A stretch of DNA of 64,000 nt from Chlamydiota bacterium. Lineage in GTDB: Bacteria > Chlamydiota > Chlamydiia > Chlamydiales > Parachlamydiaceae. The stretch's first letter is position 1. The number at the start of each line of letters is the position of its first letter. This document shows, piece by piece, positions 1-8,270 of this stretch. The notes beneath the pieces were generated by a model. The model did not search any database. It was not told where the DNA came from and worked only from the letters and a program-made list of their open reading frames with translations. The stretch covers positions 1 through 64,000 of the forward strand of contig JABDCX010000005.1 of NCBI GenBank assembly GCA_013287915.1, given 5' to 3'. A program made the translations under genes and the position numbers.

Positions 1-102
1 CGGAGCGAAGAGAGACATCGGCACGCAAATGATCCATTCTCAATAGGTGCTCTTGCCACTGCTGATCGATCCGGCGGATGATCATGTTGCGGATCGCCTC
101 AG
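1..102 (-). pseudogene. secA: SecA translocase core fragment, opposite in direction to its own tail
   Basis: Read on the minus strand, this end encodes residues such as [18 protein letters not shown] followed by RMDHLRADVSLRS. This is the helical-scaffold signature of SecA, the ATPase that pushes preproteins through SecYEG. The frame is open towards position 1, so the next SecA residues would lie outside the window to the left. The minus frame stays open up to about position 185, but homology is convincing only below about 105. The SecA C-terminal tail lies on the plus strand directly next to this piece, which is not possible for one intact gene. A small inversion or a chimeric contig end is the simplest explanation. 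Family assignment is good; the exact breakpoint (about 95-105) is a guess. Confidence 0.6.
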
Positions 103-276
103 GAAGCGCCCCAACAGCCCACAAATGGCGATAAGGCAGAAAATGCCGCGCAAGTGAAGCCACAACCCGTTCAAGCTTCTCCTAAGTTTGGCCGCAATGA
201 CGATTGCCCTTGCGGAAGTGGGAAGAAGTATAAAAAGTGCTGTGGACAATTCCAGGACGCAGAGGCAAGGAAGTGA
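82..276 (+). pseudogene. secA: SecA C-terminal tail with SEC-C zinc motif (partial)
   Basis: An open plus-strand frame starts after a stop at 79-81 and ends with TGA at 274-276. It encodes a low-complexity linker ([15 protein letters not shown]...) and then the SEC-C motif: [19 protein letters not shown], with C-x-C and C-C zinc ligands. This metal-binding tail of SecA normally contacts SecB, ribosomes or phospholipids. The start is not a real start codon; this is the 3' end of a larger gene. The adjacent SecA core fragment points the other way, so the gene is broken here in this assembly. A free-standing SEC-C protein is a less likely alternative. The stop overlaps the ATG of the next gene by one base. 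Confidence 0.6.
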
Positions 277-1187
277 TGTCGCCTTTAAAGCGGTTTTTCC
301 TGATGCTGGCTCTCGTCTCGATGTGGAGCCCCTCTTTTTTGTTCATCAAATTGGCTGTGCACGACATCCCCCCGTTGACATTGACCAGCTGCCGTGTCAC
401 GATTGCTGCTGTTTTGTTGACGTTGATCTTGTATGTGCGTGGAGGAACCTTTTCCCTCAACCGCACTTTTTGGATCCGTTCAGCAATAATGGCTTTTTTT
501 GCTTCTGTCATCCCTTTCTACCTCTTTTGTTATGCCGAACAGACGATTGACAGCTCTCTGGCTGCGATTATCAATGGCACAACGCCGATGTTTACTGCTG
601 TTTTAGCGCAACTTTTTGTCGCCTCTGATCGGATGACACCCCAAAAGGTGTTTGGAGTGGTCTGCAGTTGTGGTGGCGTCTTTTTGCTCTTCGCTGGACA
701 GATTGTGGAAGGCTTGAGCGGCACACTGTTAGGGCTTGCAGCGTCTGTCACAGCGGCATTTTGCTATGGCGTCTCCCATGTGTATGGCAAATTGTTTACC
801 ACGGGATTTACCCCGTTTTTGGCGCCTGCTGCGCAGCTATTGCTCTCTTCATTGATGTTGAGCCCAATTGCTTTGTACGTGGAGCAGCCTTGGGAGCTAT
901 CAGCTCCTTCTTGGTCGGCTGTTGGGGGACTTATGGGGCTGTCGCTTTGGGGAACGGTGTGCGCCTTTGCCGTGTATTATAAGCTATTGGAAAATTGCGG
1001 GCCCACCGCCCTTTCAACTGTTGCCTGTTTCTTCCCCGTTGTGGGGATGTTCTTAGGGTTTTTCTTTTTAGGAGAATCGATGACGCTGCAAGGGATGACA
1101 GGTGCTGTCTTGGTATTGGCAGGGATGATTCTCGTCGGCGAACTCATTAAAATCCCTCTCCTGCAGCCAAAAAAAGCCATTAAATAA
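276..1187 (+). CDS. EamA/DMT family transporter
   Basis: A 303-residue polytopic inner-membrane protein with about ten hydrophobic segments in two similar halves, which is the architecture of the drug/metabolite transporter superfamily (two EamA domains). The first half has the typical loop around residues 18-45 (LFIKLAVHDIPPLTLTSCRV). The substrate cannot be read from sequence; relatives export amino acids or other metabolites, or import nucleotide-type metabolites in intracellular bacteria. I place the start at the ATG overlapping the secA stop, because an upstream ATG in the same frame at 237 lies inside the SEC-C coding region. The stop overlaps the start of the next gene, so these are probably co-translated. 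Confidence 0.85.
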   Translation: MSPLKRFFLMLALVSMWSPSFLFIKLAVHDIPPLTLTSCRVTIAAVLLTLILYVRGGTFSLNRTFWIRSAIMAFFASVIPFYLFCYAEQTIDSSLAAIINGTTPMFTAVLAQLFVASDRMTPQKVFGVVCSCGGVFLLFAGQIVEGLSGTLLGLAASVTAAFCYGVSHVYGKLFTTGFTPFLAPAAQLLLSSLMLSPIALYVEQPWELSAPSWSAVGGLMGLSLWGTVCAFAVYYKLLENCGPTALSTVACFFPVVGMFLGFFFLGESMTLQGMTGAVLVLAGMILVGELIKIPLLQPKKAIK

Positions 1188-2395
1188 TGCAACACAAAGA
1201 CACAGCGGACAGCCTCGAGAGCTTGCTTCAAGAGATTGAGAATTTCGAACTCGTGGCAGGCACGTTGAGTGCGGTGCGAGAGGAAAGCGAAAAACTCCCT
1301 TTCAAAATAGCGATCCGTCCGCTCCTGCTCAAGTCAAAATCGGTCTACCAAGTCACGCGCTTTTTTAAGACAAAAGCGATCCATGCAAACCTTTCTCCAC
1401 AAGAATGTCGACACCTAGTCTTGGAGGCAATTCCTTCTTCGTTTACGCAGGGGATATTTGAGACTCAAGTCGCTTCTTATCACATCCTCACGCATAAGAA
1501 TGGGGCTCTCAAGGTACTGAAGAAGGTTAAGCGGGACAAAACGGATCCAGTGCCCTTAGCTCACAACCGTTCCAAGCAGTTCTATTTCCCCGAAGGTGAA
1601 CCCGTTCCCTTTTTGGTTGCGTTGGGAGTAATGAACGCTCAAGGACGGGTTTTGCGTGAAAAGTACGATAAATTTCGGCAGATGAACCACTTTATTGGAC
1701 TAATAGAGCAGGCTCTTGAACAGCTGCCTCAAGGAAAACAGTTGCATATCATCGATTTTGGATCGGGCAAATCGTATCTGACTTTTGCGCTCCATCACTA
1801 TTTGAATTACATCAAGCGGCGTCCTGCTGTCATTACCGGTGTCGATCTGAAAGAGGATGTGATTGCCGATTGCCGCCGGTTAGCTGATCAATTGCAAGAG
1901 CCGACCCTCAAGTTTGTGGTGGGAACCATACAAGAGCATGTGCCTACAGAGCCAGTCGATATGGTGATCGCACTGCACGCATGCGATCTAGCCACAGATG
2001 CTGCGCTTAAAAACGCAGTTGATTGGCAGGCGCGTGTGATTTTGGCCGTCCCCTGCTGCCAGCACGAGTTGTTGTCACAGGTGAAGTGCTCCTCTTTGGA
2101 TGCTTTGTTGCGCCACGGAATTCTAAAAGAGCGCTTTTCGGCGTTAGTTACCGATGCGATACGCGCGGAATTATTGACTCAAGCGGGTTACAGCGTCGAT
2201 GTGATTGAGTTTATCGATCTGGAACACACGTCCAAAAACTTGATGATCCGGGCCGTTCAAGACCCTTCTATAGCCCGCGAGCACGCTGCACGCGATCGCT
2301 ACCACGCCATTAAAGCCCTCTTGCACCTGTCCCCTTGGCTTGAAGATCACCTAACGCCGAAAGGTGAAGCGAAAACTCGGCCGATAGAGCGCTAA
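1187..2395 (+). CDS. SAM-dependent methyltransferase, Methyltransf_32/METTL25-like
   Basis: A 402-residue protein whose central Rossmann fold shows motif I IIDFGSGKSYLTFALHHYL at about residues 182-200, an acidic ribose-binding strand (VDLKEDV), and the signature ALHACDLATDAALKNA followed by AVPCCQHEL. This combination is typical of the methyltransferase family that includes METTL25-type proteins; the bacterial substrate is unknown to me. The N-terminal 150 residues look like a substrate-binding extension. It starts inside the stop of the EamA gene (TAATG). No regulatory signal is visible downstream. Family confidence is good, function is open. Confidence 0.75.
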   Translation: MQHKDTADSLESLLQEIENFELVAGTLSAVREESEKLPFKIAIRPLLLKSKSVYQVTRFFKTKAIHANLSPQECRHLVLEAIPSSFTQGIFETQVASYHILTHKNGALKVLKKVKRDKTDPVPLAHNRSKQFYFPEGEPVPFLVALGVMNAQGRVLREKYDKFRQMNHFIGLIEQALEQLPQGKQLHIIDFGSGKSYLTFALHHYLNYIKRRPAVITGVDLKEDVIADCRRLADQLQEPTLKFVVGTIQEHVPTEPVDMVIALHACDLATDAALKNAVDWQARVILAVPCCQHELLSQVKCSSLDALLRHGILKERFSALVTDAIRAELLTQAGYSVDVIEFIDLEHTSKNLMIRAVQDPSIAREHAARDRYHAIKALLHLSPWLEDHLTPKGEAKTRPIER

Positions 2396-2470
2396 GCTGA
2401 GCTGGGTGCGGCTTTTGGTCTTTTTCTGTTTAGATAAAATTGCGGTGAGGTTTTTTAACAAACCCATGTG

Positions 2471-2725
2471 CTACTCACTGTATCTGGATTGTCCACATAC
2501 ACTGCAGGTATCTATACCATCATAGTTTTCATACCCACAGTGACTACACTTCCACGTATCGGGAAAAAGGGATTTTCCATGCAAGTGTTGTTTCTGGATC
2601 TCTCCATCTGGCAGTATGTTGGCTGCCTCTGCGTGAGGGATAAAAATCAAACAGGAGAACGCTGCGCCTGTCATCCACGCGAAACGTGCTAAAGAGATGA
2701 GCGGAATAAACGACTGTTTCATCAT
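2471..2725 (-). CDS. Small exported zinc-ribbon protein
   Basis: An 84-residue protein with a Sec-type signal peptide (positively charged start, hydrophobic core, AEA before the probable cleavage at about residue 34). A CSHCGYENYDGIDTCSVCGQSR knuckle follows: two CxxC pairs 13 residues apart, resembling a RanBP2-type or rubredoxin-like zinc ribbon. A four-cysteine site in an exported protein could be a metal site or disulphide pairs. Two ATG codons in tandem begin the frame and no clear ribosome binding site is seen. The next gene upstream on the same strand also carries a CxxC/CxxC ribbon. I know no function for it. Confidence 0.6.
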   Translation of the reverse strand: MMKQSFIPLISLARFAWMTGAAFSCLIFIPHAEAANILPDGEIQKQHLHGKSLFPDTWKCSHCGYENYDGIDTCSVCGQSRYSE

Positions 2726-2789
2726 GTTTGATAACGACCTATAAAATGCTAAGCCCCATTTTATAATTCTGCTGAATTGAATTCAAAAA

Positions 2790-3251
2790 TTATTCGAGCT
2801 TCGACCACGCTCTCCACCCAAAAAAAAGAAGGGGGATCGCGACGAGAAGGTAAAGGGACCACAAGTCCCCATTCCATTGCAGTGTCAGGACGCCATTGCG
2901 GGAAAAAAGGGCAAGGGCGGTTCCAAATAGAAAGAAGACCGAGCCTGATAAGAGAAACAAAATTGCCCATAAGACGTGTTTAAATTCGACAAATGAAGCC
3001 TCATGTGTTTCATTTTCAGTTTCTTGTGGATTTGTGATTTGGGCACTATCACGGGCAAAAGACTGTTTATACTGAGACGCAGGTGGCGCTTGCGGGTGGG
3101 GTGTTGGTTGGTAAAGAGGAGTAAATGGTTGGCTTGATCCGTCTAACGACGCTGGCACGACACTGACGCCGCAATATTGGCACGTCTCTGCTTGCGCGGG
3201 AACGCTCCCTTCACAATTCCAACAAAGGCGTTTTTTTTCTTGTTTAGTCAT
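2790..3251 (-). CDS. Zinc-ribbon membrane protein of unknown function
   Basis: A 153-residue protein. The N-terminus has a CWNCEGSVPAQAETCQYCG zinc ribbon (two CxxC pairs at residues 10-29). A proline/glutamine-rich linker follows, then two hydrophobic membrane segments at about 94-115 and 125-146. Zinc-ribbon plus two-TM proteins are common in bacteria but rarely characterised; the ribbon would face the cytoplasm. The ATG is preceded by AAGGA at six bases on the minus strand, which supports this start. It may form a pair with the downstream exported zinc-ribbon gene. Confidence 0.65.
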   Translation of the reverse strand: MTKQEKKRLCWNCEGSVPAQAETCQYCGVSVVPASLDGSSQPFTPLYQPTPHPQAPPASQYKQSFARDSAQITNPQETENETHEASFVEFKHVLWAILFLLSGSVFFLFGTALALFSRNGVLTLQWNGDLWSLYLLVAIPLLFFGWRAWSKLE

Positions 3252-3351
3252 TTTAATTCCTTAAGAGGAGTAGCAAAACCGGCTGAGTGTGTTTCTCGGT
3301 CTCTTTGTTGAGAGGGTACCATTTTCGATTTAATATGCTCAATAGAAACGT

Positions 3352-6009
3352 CTATTTCTTCGTTAGGAATTGTTCTTGCCGGCTCAAGTCGAGGGAGTCG
3401 TAATCTATTTTGCACTTGATAAGTGCTTCTTTGATCCCCTCCAACGTTAGCTCGTCTGGCTGCTTTGAATCAAAGGGAAATAGATTGCTCTCTACAACCC
3501 CACCCCATTGTAGGTGTGGAAGAGCCATTTTCAGTTTTCTAGTCAATTCAGCTGTTATCGATTGGCATCTGTGAAGACGATTGATCCAGTTTGTAATGAG
3601 ATCCCGCTTTTCGATGGAGATAAACATACCATAGTATCTGTTAAACAGCGAGACCGAGGTTTCGAGAAAATAAAGGTTTAGAGTTTCATCTGCTACGTCT
3701 CTTCGAGAAATTTCCAAAGTGAAAGGGGTGATCTGATCTATGTTGGCTTGTTCATAGATGCGCATGATAAGAGCGTAAGCGTTCTTGGATAAAACAATCA
3801 TATGAGGACGTACGAGTCCTAGCTCGCAAGCTCCAAAATAAGCGCCTTCAGCAAGCTGCATAAAGACTTTGCAGGAGGGGATGTCGGATAAAAAGATACG
3901 TGTGTCTGCAATGTATGTAAGAATGTTCAGCAGTATTCCATAGGAGAGAACGCCCGTTACATTGTCCGTAAAGAGTTGAAAATGAGACTCGAGGAATTCG
4001 TCAGAGACTTGTTTCTCTTTGTGCAGTTGGAGATTTGCATAACAGAGAAAATTAGATTCGTCGAACCAGCCCTTTTGATCAATCCTCTCTTGGAGCTTGC
4101 CTTGGTTTTGAAGTGCTTCTGCCATTTTGAAGTAGTCCACTTTTTGTGGGTGAGTGGTTCTGAGATTTCTGGATAAAAGAAGCAGCTGATACGCTTCTTC
4201 AACATTTAAGGTTTTCTTCAATCCTTGCACGGTAATCCAATTGGCAACAAGACTTTGAATTTCGGTTCTGGAGGGGGACTTTCTCAGCAAGTAGATGAGC
4301 ATATTGTAGGAGGTCGAAAAGGCAAGGTTTCGCTCTTTGGCGATCCCAATGACAAACGAGATCGCGTTGATTTCGGTTTGTGTCAGCTCGTTAGTTTGGA
4401 GAAGGATAAATTGATAATAGAAGTTGAGGATCAATCCGACCATTTTGTGATACTCATACCGGTGTTTTTGAATATTGATATTTTTGGAAATGAGTGGACC
4501 AAAGTACTTCCAGAAGAGGGGGCGAATATCGGAAAAGCGCGTATAGGAAAGGATGATGGTATTGTGTATGAGGGGGTCTTCGAGTATATAAGCCGCTTGT
4601 TTTACACCGCACATTTCGAAGGGAGAGGCAAGAATTTTAGGATCATCAAGAGCAGCTGATACAAGTGTTCCGATATGTCCTTTCTTATCTGAGGTTTCAT
4701 GCTCGTTGAACGCGTCTAGTTTGCGCAACCATCTTGTTGGCTCAAAGGTATCTGGCTGTGGTGCAGATGAGGGGGTTTCTTCTTGGACGATAGGATCGTT
4801 TGCCTCTGTGACAGGTTCTGCAACCATTTCTTTTGCTGGTGTCGTCTCTTTGATGGGTGCCTGAGCAGGAGGAGGCTCATTGCTACTTGAGGAATGGGTG
4901 TTGTTGTGAGACGACTCATTTGGGTGTGGTTTGCCTTGGCTTTGGATCGGCGCTTTTCCCTTTGGAAGGGGTGGTCGAGGAGAGGCGTTGAATGGCGTTG
5001 TCGTAGGGGCAGTTACTCGCTTTTTATTATGTGGAGGAAGTGTGGGCTGAGCCGTTTTTGGGGGATTGGTGTGCGCAAACTGGCTTTTTTGTGCTTGTGG
5101 GAGCGATGGTCGATTTTTTACGTGAAAAGCGGGTGGAAGAAAAATAGGGCTGAAAGAAGGCTTTGGGGCTGGTCGGTAGTTCTTCTGTAGGGGAGGAAAC
5201 TCATCGCTTTTTATCGGATCTTCTGTTTGATGGCGTATGGTTGGAGACGTCTCTTGAGAGGATGCAGAAGCCGTAGGCGTCTGTGAGGATGCTTCCGTAT
5301 CTTGTCCCACGTCAAAAAAATGAAGAATCTTCACCTCATGGAAGGTCAAGAGCGTGAGTGCTGGAACGGTGTTACACAGGAGTTGCGCAAGGGGTTGATT
5401 TTGCGTCTGTAAAAAGTCGAGCAGTTCCTGCAGCGCTTCTGGGGCCATTTTGGTATGGAGTTGTTCAGCACAGCTTGCCGCCCACTCTATTTGGGTGGAT
5501 GTTTCGGCACAAATTGTCTTTTGGAGAGTTGCTAGGAAAGAGGCAATGCTGTTGAATAAGGGGTTTATTTTGTGCAGTTTTAAGTTTATTTTAACCGTGC
5601 AGTTGTTGTGCCGGATAAGGGCTGGTTCAATAAATCGGATGAGCGAGAAAAAGAGGGGGAAAGAGGAGGGATAGTAAGTTTTACGCTCATCGGGTTTCGA
5701 TTCCCAAAAGGCGCGTTCCCAATGGCGGGCCACTTGTGAATTTGTGCTCCCCTCTTTTTGGTCGAGAACCCTTTGGATGGAATAGAGAGCCCTTTCCGTC
5801 AATGTTGTACAGCTAGAAGGGATGGGATCGGAAGGGTCAAGGATCAGGGGAAATAACCGCAAAGGAATATTGACTGTGTTAGGATCGATTTGGCAAGAGG
5901 GAAGTGCTTCAAGCCAGGGTTCAGAGGGGGTGTTATCAGAATCTGTGAAATCGCTTTTCGGGCAGCTATTCTGTGCAGTATAAAAGTGTGGTATTGTTAA
6001 ATCATTCAT
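3352..6009 (-). CDS. Large proline-rich protein, lineage-specific, unknown function
   Basis: An 885-residue protein without a family I recognise. Residues 1-235 look globular. Residues about 237-425 are a low-complexity linker rich in proline, serine, threonine, glutamine and lysine. Residues about 426-885 are mostly alpha-helical with no obvious membrane segment or signal peptide. A globular head, a disordered proline-rich middle and a helical tail is a frequent plan of secreted chlamydial effector or scaffold proteins, but that is inference. The gene stands alone, transcribed away from nrdR across a 159-bp AT-rich gap. No catalytic motif could be identified. Confidence 0.7.
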   Translation of the reverse strand: MNDLTIPHFYTAQNSCPKSDFTDSDNTPSEPWLEALPSCQIDPNTVNIPLRLFPLILDPSDPIPSSCTTLTERALYSIQRVLDQKEGSTNSQVARHWERAFWESKPDERKTYYPSSFPLFFSLIRFIEPALIRHNNCTVKINLKLHKINPLFNSIASFLATLQKTICAETSTQIEWAASCAEQLHTKMAPEALQELLDFLQTQNQPLAQLLCNTVPALTLLTFHEVKILHFFDVGQDTEASSQTPTASASSQETSPTIRHQTEDPIKSDEFPPLQKNYRPAPKPSFSPIFLPPAFHVKNRPSLPQAQKSQFAHTNPPKTAQPTLPPHNKKRVTAPTTTPFNASPRPPLPKGKAPIQSQGKPHPNESSHNNTHSSSSNEPPPAQAPIKETTPAKEMVAEPVTEANDPIVQEETPSSAPQPDTFEPTRWLRKLDAFNEHETSDKKGHIGTLVSAALDDPKILASPFEMCGVKQAAYILEDPLIHNTIILSYTRFSDIRPLFWKYFGPLISKNINIQKHRYEYHKMVGLILNFYYQFILLQTNELTQTEINAISFVIGIAKERNLAFSTSYNMLIYLLRKSPSRTEIQSLVANWITVQGLKKTLNVEEAYQLLLLSRNLRTTHPQKVDYFKMAEALQNQGKLQERIDQKGWFDESNFLCYANLQLHKEKQVSDEFLESHFQLFTDNVTGVLSYGILLNILTYIADTRIFLSDIPSCKVFMQLAEGAYFGACELGLVRPHMIVLSKNAYALIMRIYEQANIDQITPFTLEISRRDVADETLNLYFLETSVSLFNRYYGMFISIEKRDLITNWINRLHRCQSITAELTRKLKMALPHLQWGGVVESNLFPFDSKQPDELTLEGIKEALIKCKIDYDSLDLSRQEQFLTKK

Positions 6010-6168
6010 TTTTCATTTACATCCTGTCCTATTCTATGTTTTTCGATTTATATAATCAATCTATTTTATTTGTTTTTAAATTATTAATAGTAAATTTCTT
6101 TGACATCATTCTGCTTGCTGTAAAAAAAAGGTTTTTGTATGGTTCGCACTCGAGAAACAGGGGGCTTT

Positions 6169-6627
6169 ATGAAGTGTCCATTTTGTTGCTATGAGGAATT
6201 AAAAGTTACAGATTCGCGCGATGCCCCTGAGATGAATGCGATACGTCGTCGTCGCGAATGTTTAGCGTGTCAGCGTCGTTTTACGACTTTTGAAACAGTC
6301 GAATTGACAATACAGGTGAAGAAAAGGGATGGGAATTACGAAGATTTTCAGCAGCAGAAATTAATCAAGGGGCTGGAAGCAGCGTGTTTGCACACGACGG
6401 TGAGCCGCGAGCAAGTTTTTGCCGTGGCCGCGGAGATTACGGGCGATGTTTTACAGAGACAGGTGGGAGAAATCAGCACGAAGGAACTCGGCGAAATGGT
6501 GATGAAACGGCTCGAAGCGTTAGATTCCATTGCATATATACGCTTTGCTTGTGTATATCGGCGCTTTAAGGATATTGGTGAGTTAATGGACGCGATCCAG
6601 TCCATGCAGCCTGTAGGAAATTGCTGA
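6169..6627 (+). CDS. nrdR: Transcriptional repressor NrdR
   Basis: A 152-residue NrdR. The N-terminal zinc ribbon has CPFC at residues 3-6 and CLACQRRF around 31, followed by the ATP-cone domain (VKKRDGNYEDFQQQKLIKGL...). NrdR senses (d)ATP and represses ribonucleotide reductase genes through NrdR boxes. The frame extends upstream to 6139, but the conserved start is MKCPFC at 6169. It is followed at short distance by a dksA-like gene and lspA, the same order as in known Chlamydia genomes. Length is normal. Confidence 0.93.
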   Translation: MKCPFCCYEELKVTDSRDAPEMNAIRRRRECLACQRRFTTFETVELTIQVKKRDGNYEDFQQQKLIKGLEAACLHTTVSREQVFAVAAEITGDVLQRQVGEISTKELGEMVMKRLEALDSIAYIRFACVYRRFKDIGELMDAIQSMQPVGNC

Positions 6628-6650
6628 TAAATTCATTAAAAAGTGGGGAA

Positions 6651-7022
6651 ATGTCAATGGCCTTGAAAAAAACTGATATCGCTAAGTTCAAAAAGCGCTT
6701 AGAAGAGATGAGAAATCAATTGACGGTGGCGCTTAAAGGTTCTTCTGCGGATGTAAAAATGCCAGATGAAGGAGGCGGGTATTCTCAGCACCAAGCTGAT
6801 CAAGGAACAGATGACTTTGACCGGACGATTACGCTAGAACTCACTTCGCACGAATACAGCGTCCTCAAACAAATTGATCGAGCCCTCGCTAAAATCGACG
6901 AGAACACCTACGGAAAATGCGATATTACGGGCGAAGACATTCCTCTACCGCGCCTCGAAGCAGTTCCTTATGCCACGATGACCGTCAAGGCCCAAGAGCA
7001 ATTGGAAAAAGGGCTCATTTAA
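6651..7022 (+). CDS. dksA: DksA/TraR-family protein with lost zinc cysteines
   Basis: A 123-residue protein with the DksA plan: an N-terminal coiled coil (KFKKRLEEMRNQL) carrying an acidic tip (DQGTDDFDR), then a C-terminal region aligned to the zinc finger. DksA binds the secondary channel of RNA polymerase and changes promoter kinetics. Only one of the four usual zinc cysteines remains (YGKCDITGEDIPLPRLEAVPYATMTV; the second of the first CxxC pair is T and both of the last pair are gone). A zinc-free DksA is known in some bacteria. The ATG at 6651 follows GGGGAA at a good distance; 6657 is an alternative start. It lies between nrdR and lspA. Confidence 0.8.
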   Translation: MSMALKKTDIAKFKKRLEEMRNQLTVALKGSSADVKMPDEGGGYSQHQADQGTDDFDRTITLELTSHEYSVLKQIDRALAKIDENTYGKCDITGEDIPLPRLEAVPYATMTVKAQEQLEKGLI

Positions 7023-7038
7023 AACCCTACTCTTTGTC

Positions 7039-7548
7039 ATGAATAACCGATTTTTTGCCTCCGTTTTGGCGTTAGCCATTCTTTGTGTCGATGCTGTTAC
7101 GAAATACTTCACCCATCTCTATTTGCCTGTGATGAAATATCCGTGGACGAGTTATCCGTACGGAGGCATACCCGTTTTTAAAGATTTTTTTGGGATCGAA
7201 TTTTCGATTAGCCACCAAATTAATAAAGGGGCTGCGTGGGGCATGTTCCCAGACTATCAAATGGCGCTCCTCTACGTACGGATTGCATTTATCGTTGGGC
7301 TTTTGCTCTATTTTCTCTTCTTTAACCGCGATCGCCGTTTAAATATCCCCTTCGCTTTGATCATTGCCGGCGCGGTTGGGAATGTTGTCGATTATTTTAT
7401 CTATGGACATGTCGTCGATATGTTTCATGCCGTTTTATGGGGGTACGATTTTCCCGTCTTTAATGTCGCTGATTCCGCGATCTGTATCGGAGTCCTTTGG
7501 CTATTTATAGCGAGCTGTTTTGAATCGAAACAAGAGAAGGAGACGTAA
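7039..7548 (+). CDS. lspA: Lipoprotein signal peptidase (signal peptidase II)
   Basis: A 169-residue inner-membrane aspartic protease that cleaves the signal peptide of prolipoproteins after lipidation. Four hydrophobic segments are visible. Signature blocks are NKGAAWGMF, GNVVDYFIYGHVVDMF and FNVADSAI. The catalytic aspartates are by family comparison D127 (in HVVD) and D145 (in VADS). In the first signature the usual GNxxDR has tyrosine instead of arginine. The stop overlaps the ATG of the following gene. Confidence 0.93.
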   Translation: MNNRFFASVLALAILCVDAVTKYFTHLYLPVMKYPWTSYPYGGIPVFKDFFGIEFSISHQINKGAAWGMFPDYQMALLYVRIAFIVGLLLYFLFFNRDRRLNIPFALIIAGAVGNVVDYFIYGHVVDMFHAVLWGYDFPVFNVADSAICIGVLWLFIASCFESKQEKET

Positions 7549-8270
7549 TGGCAACGGCGGTGCGCATGAGTACAAATGCTGAGCCGACGCTGCAAGCGTC
7601 GAAGTGGCAGAAGTGCCAAGTACTCCTTGATGCGGAAGAGATAGAAGCGTTGTTTGCGGATTTAGGGGAATTTGAGCTCTATCTTTGTGGGAGTGTGATG
7701 CCAAGAGGAGAAAGCCTTCTTTCGCATGCACGATTTCTCGAAAAATATCGAGAGTATGTGACAGAGCTGAAAAATGGGATCATTCCCGATCTGAATCGGT
7801 ATCGCTCATTTTTTTCTGCGCTGATGACGGTTACTCCAGAGGCGATTTTTGCGATCCCTGTCGAATCCGATAAAGAATTGATCCGCGTCGCAAAGCCAAT
7901 CGTGCAGTTGCAGACGCTAAATATCCATTATTCCACGCTAGATGGGAAATTTCATGCCGGAGTATTTGGCAAGGATAGCATCGTGTGGGGTATCCAATTT
8001 TCGTATCCACAGCTCTACCAAGACCCACAAACCAAGCAAATCGAACAGGTTCGGACAGATACCAAGCAATTTCCCAATTCAGTTCTTTTTACTCGTCTTC
8101 AGAAATGGATGCGGCAACACACCACTCCAACGCCTTTTATTGCACAAGGAGTGAAAATCAATGTCCCTATTCGGATCGGCAAGAGGGTGTTGGCATGGAT
8201 CAATACCCATCCTCAATTGATTACAGAGAACTTATCTGTTGATACGAGGTTAGCCATCCATGAAGATTGA
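7548..8270 (+). CDS. Conserved hypothetical protein
   Basis: A 240-residue protein I do not recognise. There is no signal peptide or membrane segment. The middle (residues 95-150) looks like mixed alpha/beta with the pattern DKELIRVAKPIVQLQTLNIHYS. It starts inside the lspA stop codon and ends 11 bp inside the following cinA-like gene, so it belongs to the same translationally coupled run. A second start at 7566 (MSTNAE) is possible. Clean codon use and position show that it is a real gene. Confidence 0.75.
   Translation: MATAVRMSTNAEPTLQASKWQKCQVLLDAEEIEALFADLGEFELYLCGSVMPRGESLLSHARFLEKYREYVTELKNGIIPDLNRYRSFFSALMTVTPEAIFAIPVESDKELIRVAKPIVQLQTLNIHYSTLDGKFHAGVFGKDSIVWGIQFSYPQLYQDPQTKQIEQVRTDTKQFPNSVLFTRLQKWMRQHTTPTPFIAQGVKINVPIRIGKRVLAWINTHPQLITENLSVDTRLAIHED

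Noticed and set aside
188-550. 120-codon frame on the plus strand at the window start
   Set aside because: Runs out of frame over the SEC-C tail and the EamA gene.
4225-4659. 144-codon open frame on the plus strand
   Set aside because: Antisense to the 885-residue minus-strand gene; composition is the mirror of that frame.
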